This document shows positions 1 through 5,209 of a stretch of 5,209 nt of DNA, piece after piece; the first letter of the stretch is position 1, and every line of letters begins with the position of its first letter. The notes under the pieces are model-generated. The model had not been told where the DNA came from. It ran no database searches and saw only the letters and a list, made by a program, of their open reading frames with translations. Source of the DNA: Gammaproteobacteria bacterium UBA6968 (GTDB lineage: Bacteria > Pseudomonadota > Gammaproteobacteria > Pseudomonadales > Azotimanducaceae); the NCBI GenBank assembly GCA_002450255.1, contig DJYW01000069.1, positions 39,509 through 44,717 on the forward strand, given 5' to 3'. The position numbers and the translations under genes are program-made.

Positions 1-15
1 CTACCTTTCGACCAG

Positions 16-40
16 ATCGCCCGATCAAATCGCTCGATCA
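16..40. repeat. Short tandem repeat, two copies of a 12-mer
   Basis: ATCGCCCGATCA (16-27) and ATCGCTCGATCA (29-40) are separated by a single A and differ at one base. Each copy contains CGATCA, and a further CGATCA occurs near 115-120. Function is unknown; the repeat could be a protein-binding site or chance in a GATC-rich stretch. Confidence 0.5.
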
Positions 41-377
41 CTTCTCGCGGCCACTTCCATGCGCCACATTAGCCGGCCATATTCATTGGCATATGCGCTA
101 GGTTAACCACACCTCGATCAATGCCTTGGTTTCTTGTTTTGGGCTGCAGTTCCTTACTTCAGTGCTTAATTGTCCTTTCGTTCGAATCCCGTTTCTGTTC
201 GTTCCCGACGGGCTCGATGGGCATCGTTTGTTAGGAGCTTCAATCCGGAGACAAAGAGGCAGTTCAAACGGGTAGGCGATATAGCGGGTAGGGAGGGTTC
301 ATGTTGAGTTTTCGAGGGCCCATCGCATTTGTCGCAATTTACAAAACCAATAAAAATATATTCATATTCTATGTTAT

Positions 378-406
378 TTCTTTTTTTTTGCCTAAAAAAA
401 TATACT
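378..406 (+). promoter_or_regulatory. Candidate sigma-70 promoter for the cysD operon
   Basis: TATACT at 401-406 matches the -10 consensus at five of six positions. TTCTTT at 378-383 is a poor -35 match (three of six) but sits exactly 17 bases upstream. The surrounding DNA is very AT-rich, with A and T tracts. Transcription would begin near 413, giving a leader of about 23 bases before the ATG at 436. This is the best-spaced pair I found in the upstream region, but AT-rich DNA yields such matches by chance. No CysB site can be recognised by eye. Confidence 0.35.
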
Positions 407-435
407 ATTCGAATTTTGCGACATAATGGAAATCA

Positions 436-1005
436 ATGCTGCCTCAAGCTGTTTTGGCGAATACCTCGGATGAAGTGGGCGAACAGCCTTGGACAACGGC
501 GCGCCTGCACGCGGCTCTGCGGAGTGAGAGTCAATCCAATTCGGTGCGTACGACGGAAAGATTGATTCAAACCAGCCGTTTGCTACCCGACGTTTTAACA
601 CTTGGCGATGTCCTGGCTGAACGACAACAGGGATTGAAGCACCTTGTAGCCGACCATCTGGTAGCGACCGCCAAGCAGAAACGCCTAACCGTTATGTTTG
701 CGCAGATTTACGTCACGCCTTGGGGGCAATCGTTGCTGATGGTTAACGACCGTCGTGGCAGTCGCTATTGGTTATTTTTAAATGATGCCCTGAATACTGC
801 CCCGAATGCGGAATCGGATGCGCTACTGCACTACCTAAAGCGGATCGTTGGCCCTCGGCGGGTAATGCTCTTTCCGCATGATCAGTTGTCGGCAACCGCC
901 CGCGACTGGGTGGCGCTAAACGATGGTCACGACATGGTCACGGATCAGGGCGGTCTTATTCGTTTCGCGCTAACGGCTTATCCAGATTTGGGAGAACAAA
1001 ACACT
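436..1005 (+). other. Unrecognised N-terminal domain of the CysD reading frame
   Basis: These 190 codons have no stop, read in frame with CysD and have no counterpart in ordinary CysD. The composition looks like that of a soluble alpha/beta protein: a probable helix at about 54-80 (from [10 protein letters not shown]), a strand-rich part at about 83-116 (from [10 protein letters not shown] through SRYWLFLND), a helix near 124-137, another strand beginning with RRVMLF, and a closing stretch around [16 protein letters not shown] see no P-loop, PAPS-binding, signal-peptide or membrane motif, so no function is offered. It could be a genuine fused domain, or a separate upstream gene that lost its stop and now reads through. 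Real coding is likely, given the length free of stops and the protein-like residue pattern. Confidence 0.6.
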
Positions 1006-1959
1006 ATGGGGAATCAAGCGACTATTTCGAGCGCGCGCCGGACTAGCACGTCATCGCAAACAGAGCTAAGCCATCTAGACCGGCTGGAAGCAGAGAGCAT
1101 TCACATCATGCGGGAAGTGATGGCATACGCAGAAAACCCGGTGATGCTCTACTCCATAGGTAAAGATTCTGCGGTCATGCTGCATCTGGCGCGCAAAGCG
1201 TTTTATCCCGGCGTGCCGCCATTCCCGTTATTACATGTTGATACACGCTGGAAGTTTCAGGAGATGTATCGGTTTCGCGACCGCATGGCCAAAGAATCCG
1301 GGATGAATTTGATCGTGCATGTTAATTCTGATGGCGTGAAGCAAAACATTAATCCATTCGATCACGGTAGCGCGCTGCATACCGACATTATGAAAACGGA
1401 AGGGTTGAAGCAGGCGTTGGACGAGCACCGTTTTGATGTTGCTTTTGGTGGCGCTCGTCGTGATGAGGAGAAGAGTCGTGCGAAAGAGCGCGTATTTTCC
1501 TTCCGAACTGATAAACATCGTTGGGATCCAAAAAATCAGCGCCCGGAGCTATGGAATTTATATAACGGGTCGAAGCGTCCGGGTGAGAGTGTGCGTGTTT
1601 TTCCCATATCAAATTGGACTGAGCTGGATATTTGGCAATATATCTATCGCGAGAATATTCCGATTGTGCCGCTGTATTTTGCAGCGGAACGCCCGATCGT
1701 TGATCGAGACGGCATGCTGATTATGGTTGATGACGACCGGATGCAAATCCTGCCTGGCGAATCCATTGAGACTCGCCGAGTCCGGTTCCGCACCCTTGGT
1801 TGCTACCCGCTGACTGGTGCCATCGACTCGGCTGCTGACGATCTCCCAGCAATATTGCTAGAACTGTTAGAAAGCAAAACCAGTGAGCGCCAGGGTAGGG
1901 CGATCGACAGTGATTCAGCCGCATCCATGGAGAAGAAAAAGCAAGAAGGATACTTCTGA
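436..1959 (+). CDS. cysD: Sulfate adenylyltransferase small subunit CysD with a long N-terminal extension
   Basis: CysD is the catalytic small subunit of ATP sulfurylase: with the GTPase CysN it forms APS and pyrophosphate from ATP and sulfate in the cytoplasm. The reading frame is 507 residues, against about 300 for typical CysD. Residues from about 206 on are CysD end to end: PP-loop SIGKDS (240-245), [15 protein letters not shown] (338-352), RTLGC (452-456) and the usual C-terminus KKKQEGYF. In the segment VDTxWKF the x is Arg271, where G or T is usual. Residues 1-190 form a domain I do not recognise, joined by a Ser/Thr-rich linker (about 191-205). ATG 436 is the first start after an in-frame TAA at 424, but its Shine-Dalgarno is weak (GGA at 428-430). 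ATG 1006 has a better one and would give a 317-residue, near-normal CysD. The stop lies 11 bases before cysNC, so the two are surely co-transcribed. CysD identity is certain; the start is open. Confidence 0.9.
   Translation: MLPQAVLANTSDEVGEQPWTTARLHAALRSESQSNSVRTTERLIQTSRLLPDVLTLGDVLAERQQGLKHLVADHLVATAKQKRLTVMFAQIYVTPWGQSLLMVNDRRGSRYWLFLNDALNTAPNAESDALLHYLKRIVGPRRVMLFPHDQLSATARDWVALNDGHDMVTDQGGLIRFALTAYPDLGEQNTMGNQATISSARRTSTSSQTELSHLDRLEAESIHIMREVMAYAENPVMLYSIGKDSAVMLHLARKAFYPGVPPFPLLHVDTRWKFQEMYRFRDRMAKESGMNLIVHVNSDGVKQNINPFDHGSALHTDIMKTEGLKQALDEHRFDVAFGGARRDEEKSRAKERVFSFRTDKHRWDPKNQRPELWNLYNGSKRPGESVRVFPISNWTELDIWQYIYRENIPIVPLYFAAERPIVDRDGMLIMVDDDRMQILPGESIETRRVRFRTLGCYPLTGAIDSAADDLPAILLELLESKTSERQGRAIDSDSAASMEKKKQEGYF
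991..1008 (+). promoter_or_regulatory. Internal Shine-Dalgarno and alternative cysD start
   Basis: GGAG at 991-994 precedes an in-frame ATG at 1006-1008 with an 11-base spacer, somewhat long but usable. Initiation here would yield a 317-residue CysD beginning MGNQATISS, with only about 15 residues ahead of the conserved CysD start. This site is stronger than the one before ATG 436. The frame may therefore yield both a long and a short protein, or only the short one. Confidence 0.45.
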
Positions 1960-1964
1960 AGGAG
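1959..1964 (+). promoter_or_regulatory. Ribosome binding site of cysNC
   Basis: AAGGAG begins on the last base of the cysD stop codon (TGA 1957-1959) and lies six bases before ATG 1971. It is a near-perfect Shine-Dalgarno and fixes the cysNC start. The overlap with the upstream stop suggests translational coupling, which would help keep the two ATP sulfurylase subunits in balance. Confidence 0.85.
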
Positions 1965-1970
1965 CCCGCC

Positions 1971-3860
1971 ATGTCAGAACAAATTTCGTCAACGGTTCAT
2001 CAGCAAATCGACCAGTATATTGAAGAGCAATCCGGTCTCGATTTGTTGCGCTTCATTACCTGCGGTTCCGTCGATGACGGTAAAAGCACACTAATCGGCC
2101 GCATGCTTTACGAAGCGCAAATGATATTTGAGGATCAAGTTGCGGCACTGCGTAAAGATTCGAAAAAAATGGGCACCCAGGGCGAAGAGATCGACTTCGC
2201 GCTGCTAGTCGATGGCCTAGCAGCGGAACGCGAGCAGGGCATCACAATAGATGTTGCCTATCGATTCTTTAGCACCGACAAACGCAAGTTTATCGTGGCT
2301 GACACGCCCGGCCATGAGCAGTACACAAGAAACATGGTGACAGGCGCCTCCACGGCGGATGTTGCGGTGATCCTAGTGGACGCATCGCAGGGTGTATTGA
2401 CGCAGACCAGAAGACATTCGTTTATCGCATCGTTACTTGGCATTGAGCATGTTGTGCTTGCAGTCAATAAGATGGATTTAGTCGATTTCGATAGGAACCG
2501 ATTCGACGCAATCGTCGCCGACTACGAGACTCTTCGCGATCATTTCAATTTTGCTAGCGTGACGCCTATCCCATTGTCGGCTTTACAAGGCGATAACGTC
2601 ATTGAGCGGTCAAAAAATACTGACTGGTACAGCGGTCCGACCTTGCTCGGATTTCTGGAAACGGTGCGCCCCGGCAGGGCGGAACTCGACGCGCCGTTCC
2701 GCTTTCCTGTGCAATGGGTAAACCGACCGAATGCTGATTTCAGAGGGTACTCAGGCACGATTGCAAGTGGTCAGATTAAGCCGGGTGATCGGGTGGTTGC
2801 TTTGCCCTCTGAAGAGATTGCACACATCGAATCTATTTGTCTGTTCGATCAGGAACTAGCGCAAGGCTTTACCCATCAAGCGGTGACACTGACTCTCGAT
2901 CGCGAAATCGACTTATCTCGGGGCGATGTGCTCGCCGCCGCGGAAGCGCCTGCACAGACCGCGGATCAGTTTGCAGTACAGATGGTTTGGATGGCGCAAG
3001 AAGCTGGATATATAGGCCGATCCTACTGGTTGATGATGGGAACGAACAAAGTCGCTGCGACCATATCAAGCATCAAGTACCGCTATAACGTGAATAGCTT
3101 CGAACATCAGTCCTGCCATGAATTGCAGTTGAATGAAATTGCTGAAGTCACGTTAACCCTAAGCAAGCCCATTGCATACGAACCTTTCAGCACCAACAAA
3201 GTCCTTGGTGCGCTGGTGTTAGTTGATCGTTACAGCAACAGCACCGTCGCAGCCGGGATGATTAGTTTCGCGCTACGCAGATCCAGCAATGTGCATGCGC
3301 AAATAATGGTCGTAGACCGAGCCAGTCGTGAAACTCTGAACGGACACAAAGGTAAGCTGATCTGGATGACCGGCCTGAGCGGGTCTGGTAAGTCGACCAT
3401 AGCCAACGCCGCAGAACAGGTTTTGCATAAGCAAGGCTACCGAACCTATGTGCTCGATGGTGACAATATGCGCCAGGGATTGAACAAAGATCTCGGTTTT
3501 AAAAATGCAGACCGCGTTGAGAACATTCGCCGCACCGCAGAAGTTGCCAAGTTGATGGTCGAAGCGGGCTTAGTTGTGTTTGCCGCGTTTATATCGCCGT
3601 TTCGCTCAGAGCGAGACATGGCTCGATCACTTTTCGCAGAAGGTGATTTTCTCGAGGTTTTTGTCAATGCACCGCTTGAAACCGTTGAGGCTCGAGATAC
3701 TAAAGGTCTCTACAAGAAGGCCCGCAACGGAGAATTGCCGAACCTGACCGGGATCAACAGTGAATACCAGGCGCCGTTGTCACCCGAACTCGAGTTGCAT
3801 ACAGCTGACCAGGCGCTCGAGCCGTGTGTAGAGAAACTAGTCAGGAAGATCGTTGAGTGA
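1971..3860 (+). CDS. cysNC: Bifunctional CysN/CysC: sulfate adenylyltransferase GTPase subunit fused to APS kinase
   Basis: This 629-residue protein, close to the usual length for CysNC/NodQ, performs the GTP-driven half of ATP sulfurylase and then phosphorylates APS to PAPS. The CysN part is an EF-Tu-like GTPase: P-loop GSVDDGKST (32-40), DTPGH (111-115), NKMD (166-169) and SAL (203-205), followed by beta-barrel domains to about residue 445. The CysC kinase begins near 460, with P-loop GLSGSGKST (468-476), DGDN (496-499), FISPFRSER (540-548, holding the serine that is phosphorylated in E. coli CysC) and GLYKKAR (579-585). All motifs that I can check are intact, so both activities are expected. 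It directly follows cysD. The same fused form occurs as NodQ in rhizobia and as CysNC in many proteobacteria, so fusion alone does not tell assimilation from sulfation. Confidence 0.96.
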   Translation: MSEQISSTVHQQIDQYIEEQSGLDLLRFITCGSVDDGKSTLIGRMLYEAQMIFEDQVAALRKDSKKMGTQGEEIDFALLVDGLAAEREQGITIDVAYRFFSTDKRKFIVADTPGHEQYTRNMVTGASTADVAVILVDASQGVLTQTRRHSFIASLLGIEHVVLAVNKMDLVDFDRNRFDAIVADYETLRDHFNFASVTPIPLSALQGDNVIERSKNTDWYSGPTLLGFLETVRPGRAELDAPFRFPVQWVNRPNADFRGYSGTIASGQIKPGDRVVALPSEEIAHIESICLFDQELAQGFTHQAVTLTLDREIDLSRGDVLAAAEAPAQTADQFAVQMVWMAQEAGYIGRSYWLMMGTNKVAATISSIKYRYNVNSFEHQSCHELQLNEIAEVTLTLSKPIAYEPFSTNKVLGALVLVDRYSNSTVAAGMISFALRRSSNVHAQIMVVDRASRETLNGHKGKLIWMTGLSGSGKSTIANAAEQVLHKQGYRTYVLDGDNMRQGLNKDLGFKNADRVENIRRTAEVAKLMVEAGLVVFAAFISPFRSERDMARSLFAEGDFLEVFVNAPLETVEARDTKGLYKKARNGELPNLTGINSEYQAPLSPELELHTADQALEPCVEKLVRKIVE

Positions 3861-3921
3861 GCTTAGTCTGTAGGCAAAATGTGAGCAGCGAAACCAATCA
3901 AGCATTCAAACCAGATTCAAC

Positions 3922-4113
3922 TTGCAAAAAGAAACCCATTTAAGAAGTTTGTCGAAATCGATCAGTTGGCGAGTCGTCGCTACGTTGACGACAATCGTTA
4001 TTGCGTACGCGGTCACCGGAGCGCTTGATCAAACCCTGATCATTGGTGGAGTAGAGTTCTTCGCAAAATTTCTGATTTATTATGTGCACGAGCGGCTTTG
4101 GGCTAGTCTTTAA
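3922..4113 (+). CDS. Small DUF2061-type membrane protein
   Basis: The 63-residue product has the layout of the DUF2061 family: a basic N-terminus with SLSKSISWRVVATL, a first membrane helix (about 17-36), a short turn, and a second helix ending in KFLIYYVHERLW (about 50-61). The family has no established biochemical role; from memory it is often found beside or fused to APS-kinase genes, as here, 61 bases after cysNC. A link to sulfate activation at the membrane is inference. The start is uncertain: TTG 3922 is the first usable start after the in-frame TAG at 3871 and has no good Shine-Dalgarno; TTG 3949 would cut into the conserved N-terminus. A different frame opening at GTG 3881 runs 20 codons and would join this one by a -1 shift in the A-rich run at 3926-3934. 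Confidence 0.75.
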   Translation: MQKETHLRSLSKSISWRVVATLTTIVIAYAVTGALDQTLIIGGVEFFAKFLIYYVHERLWASL

Positions 4114-4142
4114 TGTAGCTAGCTTCTAAATCTTATATTTAA

Positions 4143-4158
4143 CATAATACACATTATG
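4143..4158. repeat. AT-rich inverted repeat after the DUF2061 gene
   Basis: CATAAT (4143-4148) and ATTATG (4153-4158) are perfect inverted arms around a four-base loop, 29 bases past the DUF2061 stop. The stem is weak and no T-run follows, so it is not a standard intrinsic terminator. It could be a protein site or chance. Confidence 0.35.
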
Positions 4159-4233
4159 CGAATTCACGGGCTGGGCGTGCCGCCAGTTAAAGATAAAGCG
4201 TACGGTGCCAGCGATTGGTTTTTTTCGCTCGTC

Positions 4234-4260
4234 TGACGAGTGCTCCAAGATTAGCACCAC
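4234..4260. repeat. Candidate left terminal inverted repeat of the IS remnant
   Basis: It begins TGACGAGTGCTCC and ends AGCACCAC. Compared with the reverse complement of 4615-4640, both start TGAC and end ACCAC, with CC and AGA shared between when gaps are allowed; roughly 14-17 positions agree. IS3-family ends commonly start with TG. The match is imperfect, as expected in an old copy. Confidence 0.4.
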
Positions 4261-4289
4261 AAGTTGGATGAGAATTTCCGATAAGTGAC

Positions 4290-4303
4290 AGATCAGGAGA
4301 TCT
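4290..4303 (+). promoter_or_regulatory. Hairpin enclosing the orfA Shine-Dalgarno
   Basis: AGATC (4290-4294) and GATCT (4299-4303) can pair around the loop AGGA (4295-4298). The orfA Shine-Dalgarno AGGAG (4295-4299) therefore sits in the loop and the edge of the stem, with ATG following at 4308. Some insertion sequences hide their ribosome site in such structures to limit expression from outside transcripts. The five-pair stem is short, so this role is only a suggestion. Confidence 0.35.
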
Positions 4304-4307
4304 CACA

Positions 4308-4423
4308 ATGAAGAAACGCTACAACGAAGAAGAAGTCATCAGGGCATCAATCAGCATGAGGCTGGCGCCAAGATAGATGACCTTTGCGGGGAACTGGCAT
4401 CTCGAACGGCATCCTCGAACTGG
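4308..4423 (+). pseudogene. IS3-family orfA (transposase subunit A), 5' remnant with frameshifts
   Basis: From ATG 4308, preceded by AGGAG at 4295-4299, the frame reads MKKRYNEEEVIR and then stops at TAG 4374. Moving to the next frame at 4346 restores INQHEAGAKIDDLCGEL, and a further change at 4396 restores GISNG. A last change restores SNW, matching the usual end of the helix-turn-helix (FYNW). Read together this is the DNA-binding N-terminus of an IS3 OrfA. The frame changes at about 4344, 4396 and 4414 are each consistent with single-base losses or gains. The leucine-zipper part of OrfA cannot be found beyond this. The gene is certainly non-functional. Confidence 0.75.
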
Positions 4424-4481
4424 TGCGAAGCGTAAGGGATCGAACTGGCTTACATCTAAACAGGTAAGCCACCGCAAAAAA

Positions 4482-4598
4482 GCTTGGATCTGGCGGCTTT
4501 ATTACGATGATGAGCGACCCCGTAAGCCTTCGGTCAATCTGCCGCGTAGTGTGTACTGGCAGAAACAGGGAAACGCTACCTTAGAACTGTTGCATTAA
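4482..4598 (+). pseudogene. Probable 3' remnant of IS3-family orfB (transposase subunit B)
   Basis: The frame ending at TAA 4596-4598 reads AWIWRLYYDDERPRKPSVNL and continues through PRSVYWQKQGNATLELLH. It resembles the end of IS3-type OrfB, where a conserved segment of the form YN..RPH..L..L.P..Y follows the catalytic glutamate. It lies less than 100 bases from the orfA remnant, so about 0.8 kb of orfB, with all three catalytic residues, is absent. The histidine of RPH is Arg here. An open frame runs back to 4377, but its upstream part overlaps orfA in another frame and is not a real N-terminus. Confidence 0.5.
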
Positions 4599-4614
4599 GG
4601 GGGAAATAGACACC

Positions 4615-4640
4615 GTGGTAGTGTGTCTGGGGAAAGGTCA
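4615..4640. repeat. Candidate right terminal inverted repeat of the IS remnant
   Basis: The segment GTGGTAGTGTGTC to GGTCA is, read on the opposite strand, TGACCTTTCCCCAGA followed by CACACTACCAC. It starts and ends like the left end at 4234-4260 and lies 16 bases after the orfB remnant stop, where an IS3 right end would be expected. Confidence 0.4.
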
Positions 4641-4737
4641 ACAGCGGGATAGCAATGGGCACCCTTGCCTGCTCCCATGAATGCAGGAGCTTAGTAACGG
4701 CGACTTACAAGGTTATTTTGGCGCAGTAGAGGGCCTT

Positions 4738-5209
4738 TTATTCGCGTCCGTAACGATCCTCAAATCTGACAATATCATCCTCGCCCAGATAAGATCCGGA
4801 CTGTATTTCAATTATTTCTAATAATGATTCCCCAGGATTTTCTAACGCGTGTTTGATGCCGATCGGGATGTATGTCGACTCATTCTCTGACAGTAAAAAA
4901 GTGCTTTCACCCTTCGTCACCTGAGCCACACCAGAGACGACGACCCAATGTTCAGTGCGGTGATGGTGCATCTGCACGCTCAGTTTCGCCCCAGGATTCA
5001 CAGTGATTCGCTTAACCTGATAGCCCTTTCCATTATCAATTGAATCGTACTTACCCCAGGGCCGATACACCTCACGATGCACCTCCCACTCGCTGCGGGA
5101 TTCTGATTTTAATTGACCTGCAATAACCTTCGCGTCCTGAACCCGGTCTTTATGAGCCACCAAAATCGCGTCCTTTGTCGAGACGATGACCAAATCCTCA
5201 ACACCAACC
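4738..5209 (-). CDS. manC: Mannose-1-phosphate guanylyltransferase / mannose-6-phosphate isomerase, C-terminal part (runs off the window)
   Basis: The protein is cut by the right window edge; its visible 156 residues are the C-terminal third of a roughly 470-residue bifunctional enzyme. The family turns mannose-1-phosphate and GTP into GDP-mannose and, in this type, also interconverts fructose-6-phosphate and mannose-6-phosphate. The first visible residues, [18 protein letters not shown], end the nucleotidyltransferase domain (GVEDLVIV is typical). The type II isomerase cupin follows: [12 protein letters not shown], then [15 protein letters not shown] with metal-binding histidines, then the family-typical end [12 protein letters not shown]. 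The frame continues to the edge without a stop, so the true start lies outside; TTG 5193 is not the start. It converges on the sulfate genes and belongs to surface-polysaccharide synthesis. Synonyms are algA, cpsB, xanB and rfbM; the exact one cannot be chosen. Confidence 0.93.
   Translation of the reverse strand, partial: VGVEDLVIVSTKDAILVAHKDRVQDAKVIAGQLKSESRSEWEVHREVYRPWGKYDSIDNGKGYQVKRITVNPGAKLSVQMHHHRTEHWVVVSGVAQVTKGESTFLLSENESTYIPIGIKHALENPGESLLEIIEIQSGSYLGEDDIVRFEDRYGRE

Larger units (their letters stand above)
1..435. other. Upstream region without a convincing gene
   Basis: I see no supportable gene here. Bases 1-330 are of mixed composition and broken by stops in all frames; the longest runs open to the left edge are only 20-35 codons and match nothing I know. 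Two tight palindromes lie at 204-212 (CCCG-A-CGGG) and 215-226 (CGATG-GG-CATCG). From about 335 the sequence becomes strongly AT-rich, with a T9 run at 381-389 and an A7 run at 394-400, and this leads straight into the cysD reading frame. The last 100 bases look like a promoter and leader region. The first 330 may be intergenic or the debris of an earlier gene. Confidence 0.6.
4234..4640 (+). mobile_element. Decayed, internally deleted IS3-family insertion sequence
   Basis: The segment contains the start of an IS3-type orfA, broken by several frame changes, followed closely by what looks like the last 35-40 residues of an IS3-type orfB. A full element of this family is about 1.2-1.5 kb, so most of orfB, including the DDE catalytic core, is missing. 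The outer ends are approximate inverted repeats: both read TGAC inwards and finish in ACCAC. I see no clear target-site duplication next to them. The element lies between the sulfate-activation genes and the oppositely oriented manC-like gene and cannot move on its own. Family assignment rests on the orfA N-terminus; the exact boundaries are tentative. Confidence 0.65.

Noticed and set aside
1..106. Short frames open to the left edge: plus strand 2-106 (34 codons then TAA) and minus strand 68-1 (includes WKWPREVIERFDRAIW)
   Set aside because: Both are short, overlap each other, lack a recognisable match, and neither can be preferred. One could be the end of a gene lying outside the window.
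180..191. GTTCGAATCCCG, resembling the T-loop of a tRNA
   Set aside because: The five bases on either side do not pair into a T-stem, and no acceptor, D or anticodon arm or CCA end fits upstream or downstream. It may be chance, and it is not enough to call an attachment site.
204..231. Palindromes CCCGACGGG and CGATGGGCATCG followed by TTTG, as a terminator
   Set aside because: The first has a one-base loop, the second a very small loop and short stem, and the following run has too few T residues. No upstream gene is seen that would need it.
329..565. Plus-strand frame of 78 codons overlapping the cysD start
   Set aside because: Its 5' half is translation of AT-rich leader DNA and its 3' half overlaps the cysD frame in another register. 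The residue pattern is not protein-like and no ribosome site precedes it.
4219..4242. T7 run next to a hairpin (CGCTCG-TCTGA-CGAGTG), as an intrinsic terminator
   Set aside because: The T-run is before the hairpin on the plus strand, and on the minus strand the hairpin is followed by A residues. The polarity is wrong for both directions.
4655..4690. Overlapping hairpins (ATGGG/CCCAT, CCTGC/GCAGG, GCTCC/GGAGC) in the gap before manC, as a small RNA or terminator
   Set aside because: The stems are five pairs with loops of 10-14 bases, compete with each other, and are not followed by a T-run on either strand. There is no support for an RNA gene.

Overview
The window looks like a chromosomal segment from a proteobacterium, most likely a gammaproteobacterium: the proteins resemble enterobacterial and pseudomonad families, base composition is moderate, and Shine-Dalgarno sites are normal. 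This assignment is by eye. The core is a two-gene sulfate-activation operon: a CysD protein with an unusual 190-residue N-terminal extension, followed 11 bases after its stop by a fused CysN/CysC protein. Together they would make APS and then PAPS from sulfate, ATP and GTP. A small two-helix membrane protein of the DUF2061 type follows on the same strand. None of the reductive sulfur genes (cysH, cysI, cysJ, cysG) is visible.

Layout. 1-435 has no convincing gene. It starts with mixed-composition DNA containing a short tandem repeat and ends in a strongly AT-rich stretch with a candidate promoter. 436-1959 is the extended cysD, with a second plausible start at 1006. 1971-3860 is cysNC. About 3922-4113 is the DUF2061 gene, which has an awkward start region. 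4114-4233 is non-coding. 4234-4640 is a decayed, internally deleted IS3-family insertion sequence with orfA and orfB remnants and imperfect ends. 4641-4737 is a short non-coding gap. 4738-5209, on the opposite strand and running off the window, is the C-terminal cupin domain of a ManC/AlgA-type mannose-1-phosphate guanylyltransferase / mannose-6-phosphate isomerase.

How the genes may work together. A PAPS-making CysD-CysNC pair next to a GDP-mannose gene, without reductive partners, recalls the NodP/NodQ arrangement in rhizobia. There PAPS is made for sulfotransferases that sulfate a secreted glycan. I infer that the window borders a surface-polysaccharide locus whose product may be sulfated. 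No sulfotransferase or glycosyltransferase is visible, so this is a hypothesis. The most novel item is the unrecognised N-terminal domain joined in frame to CysD.
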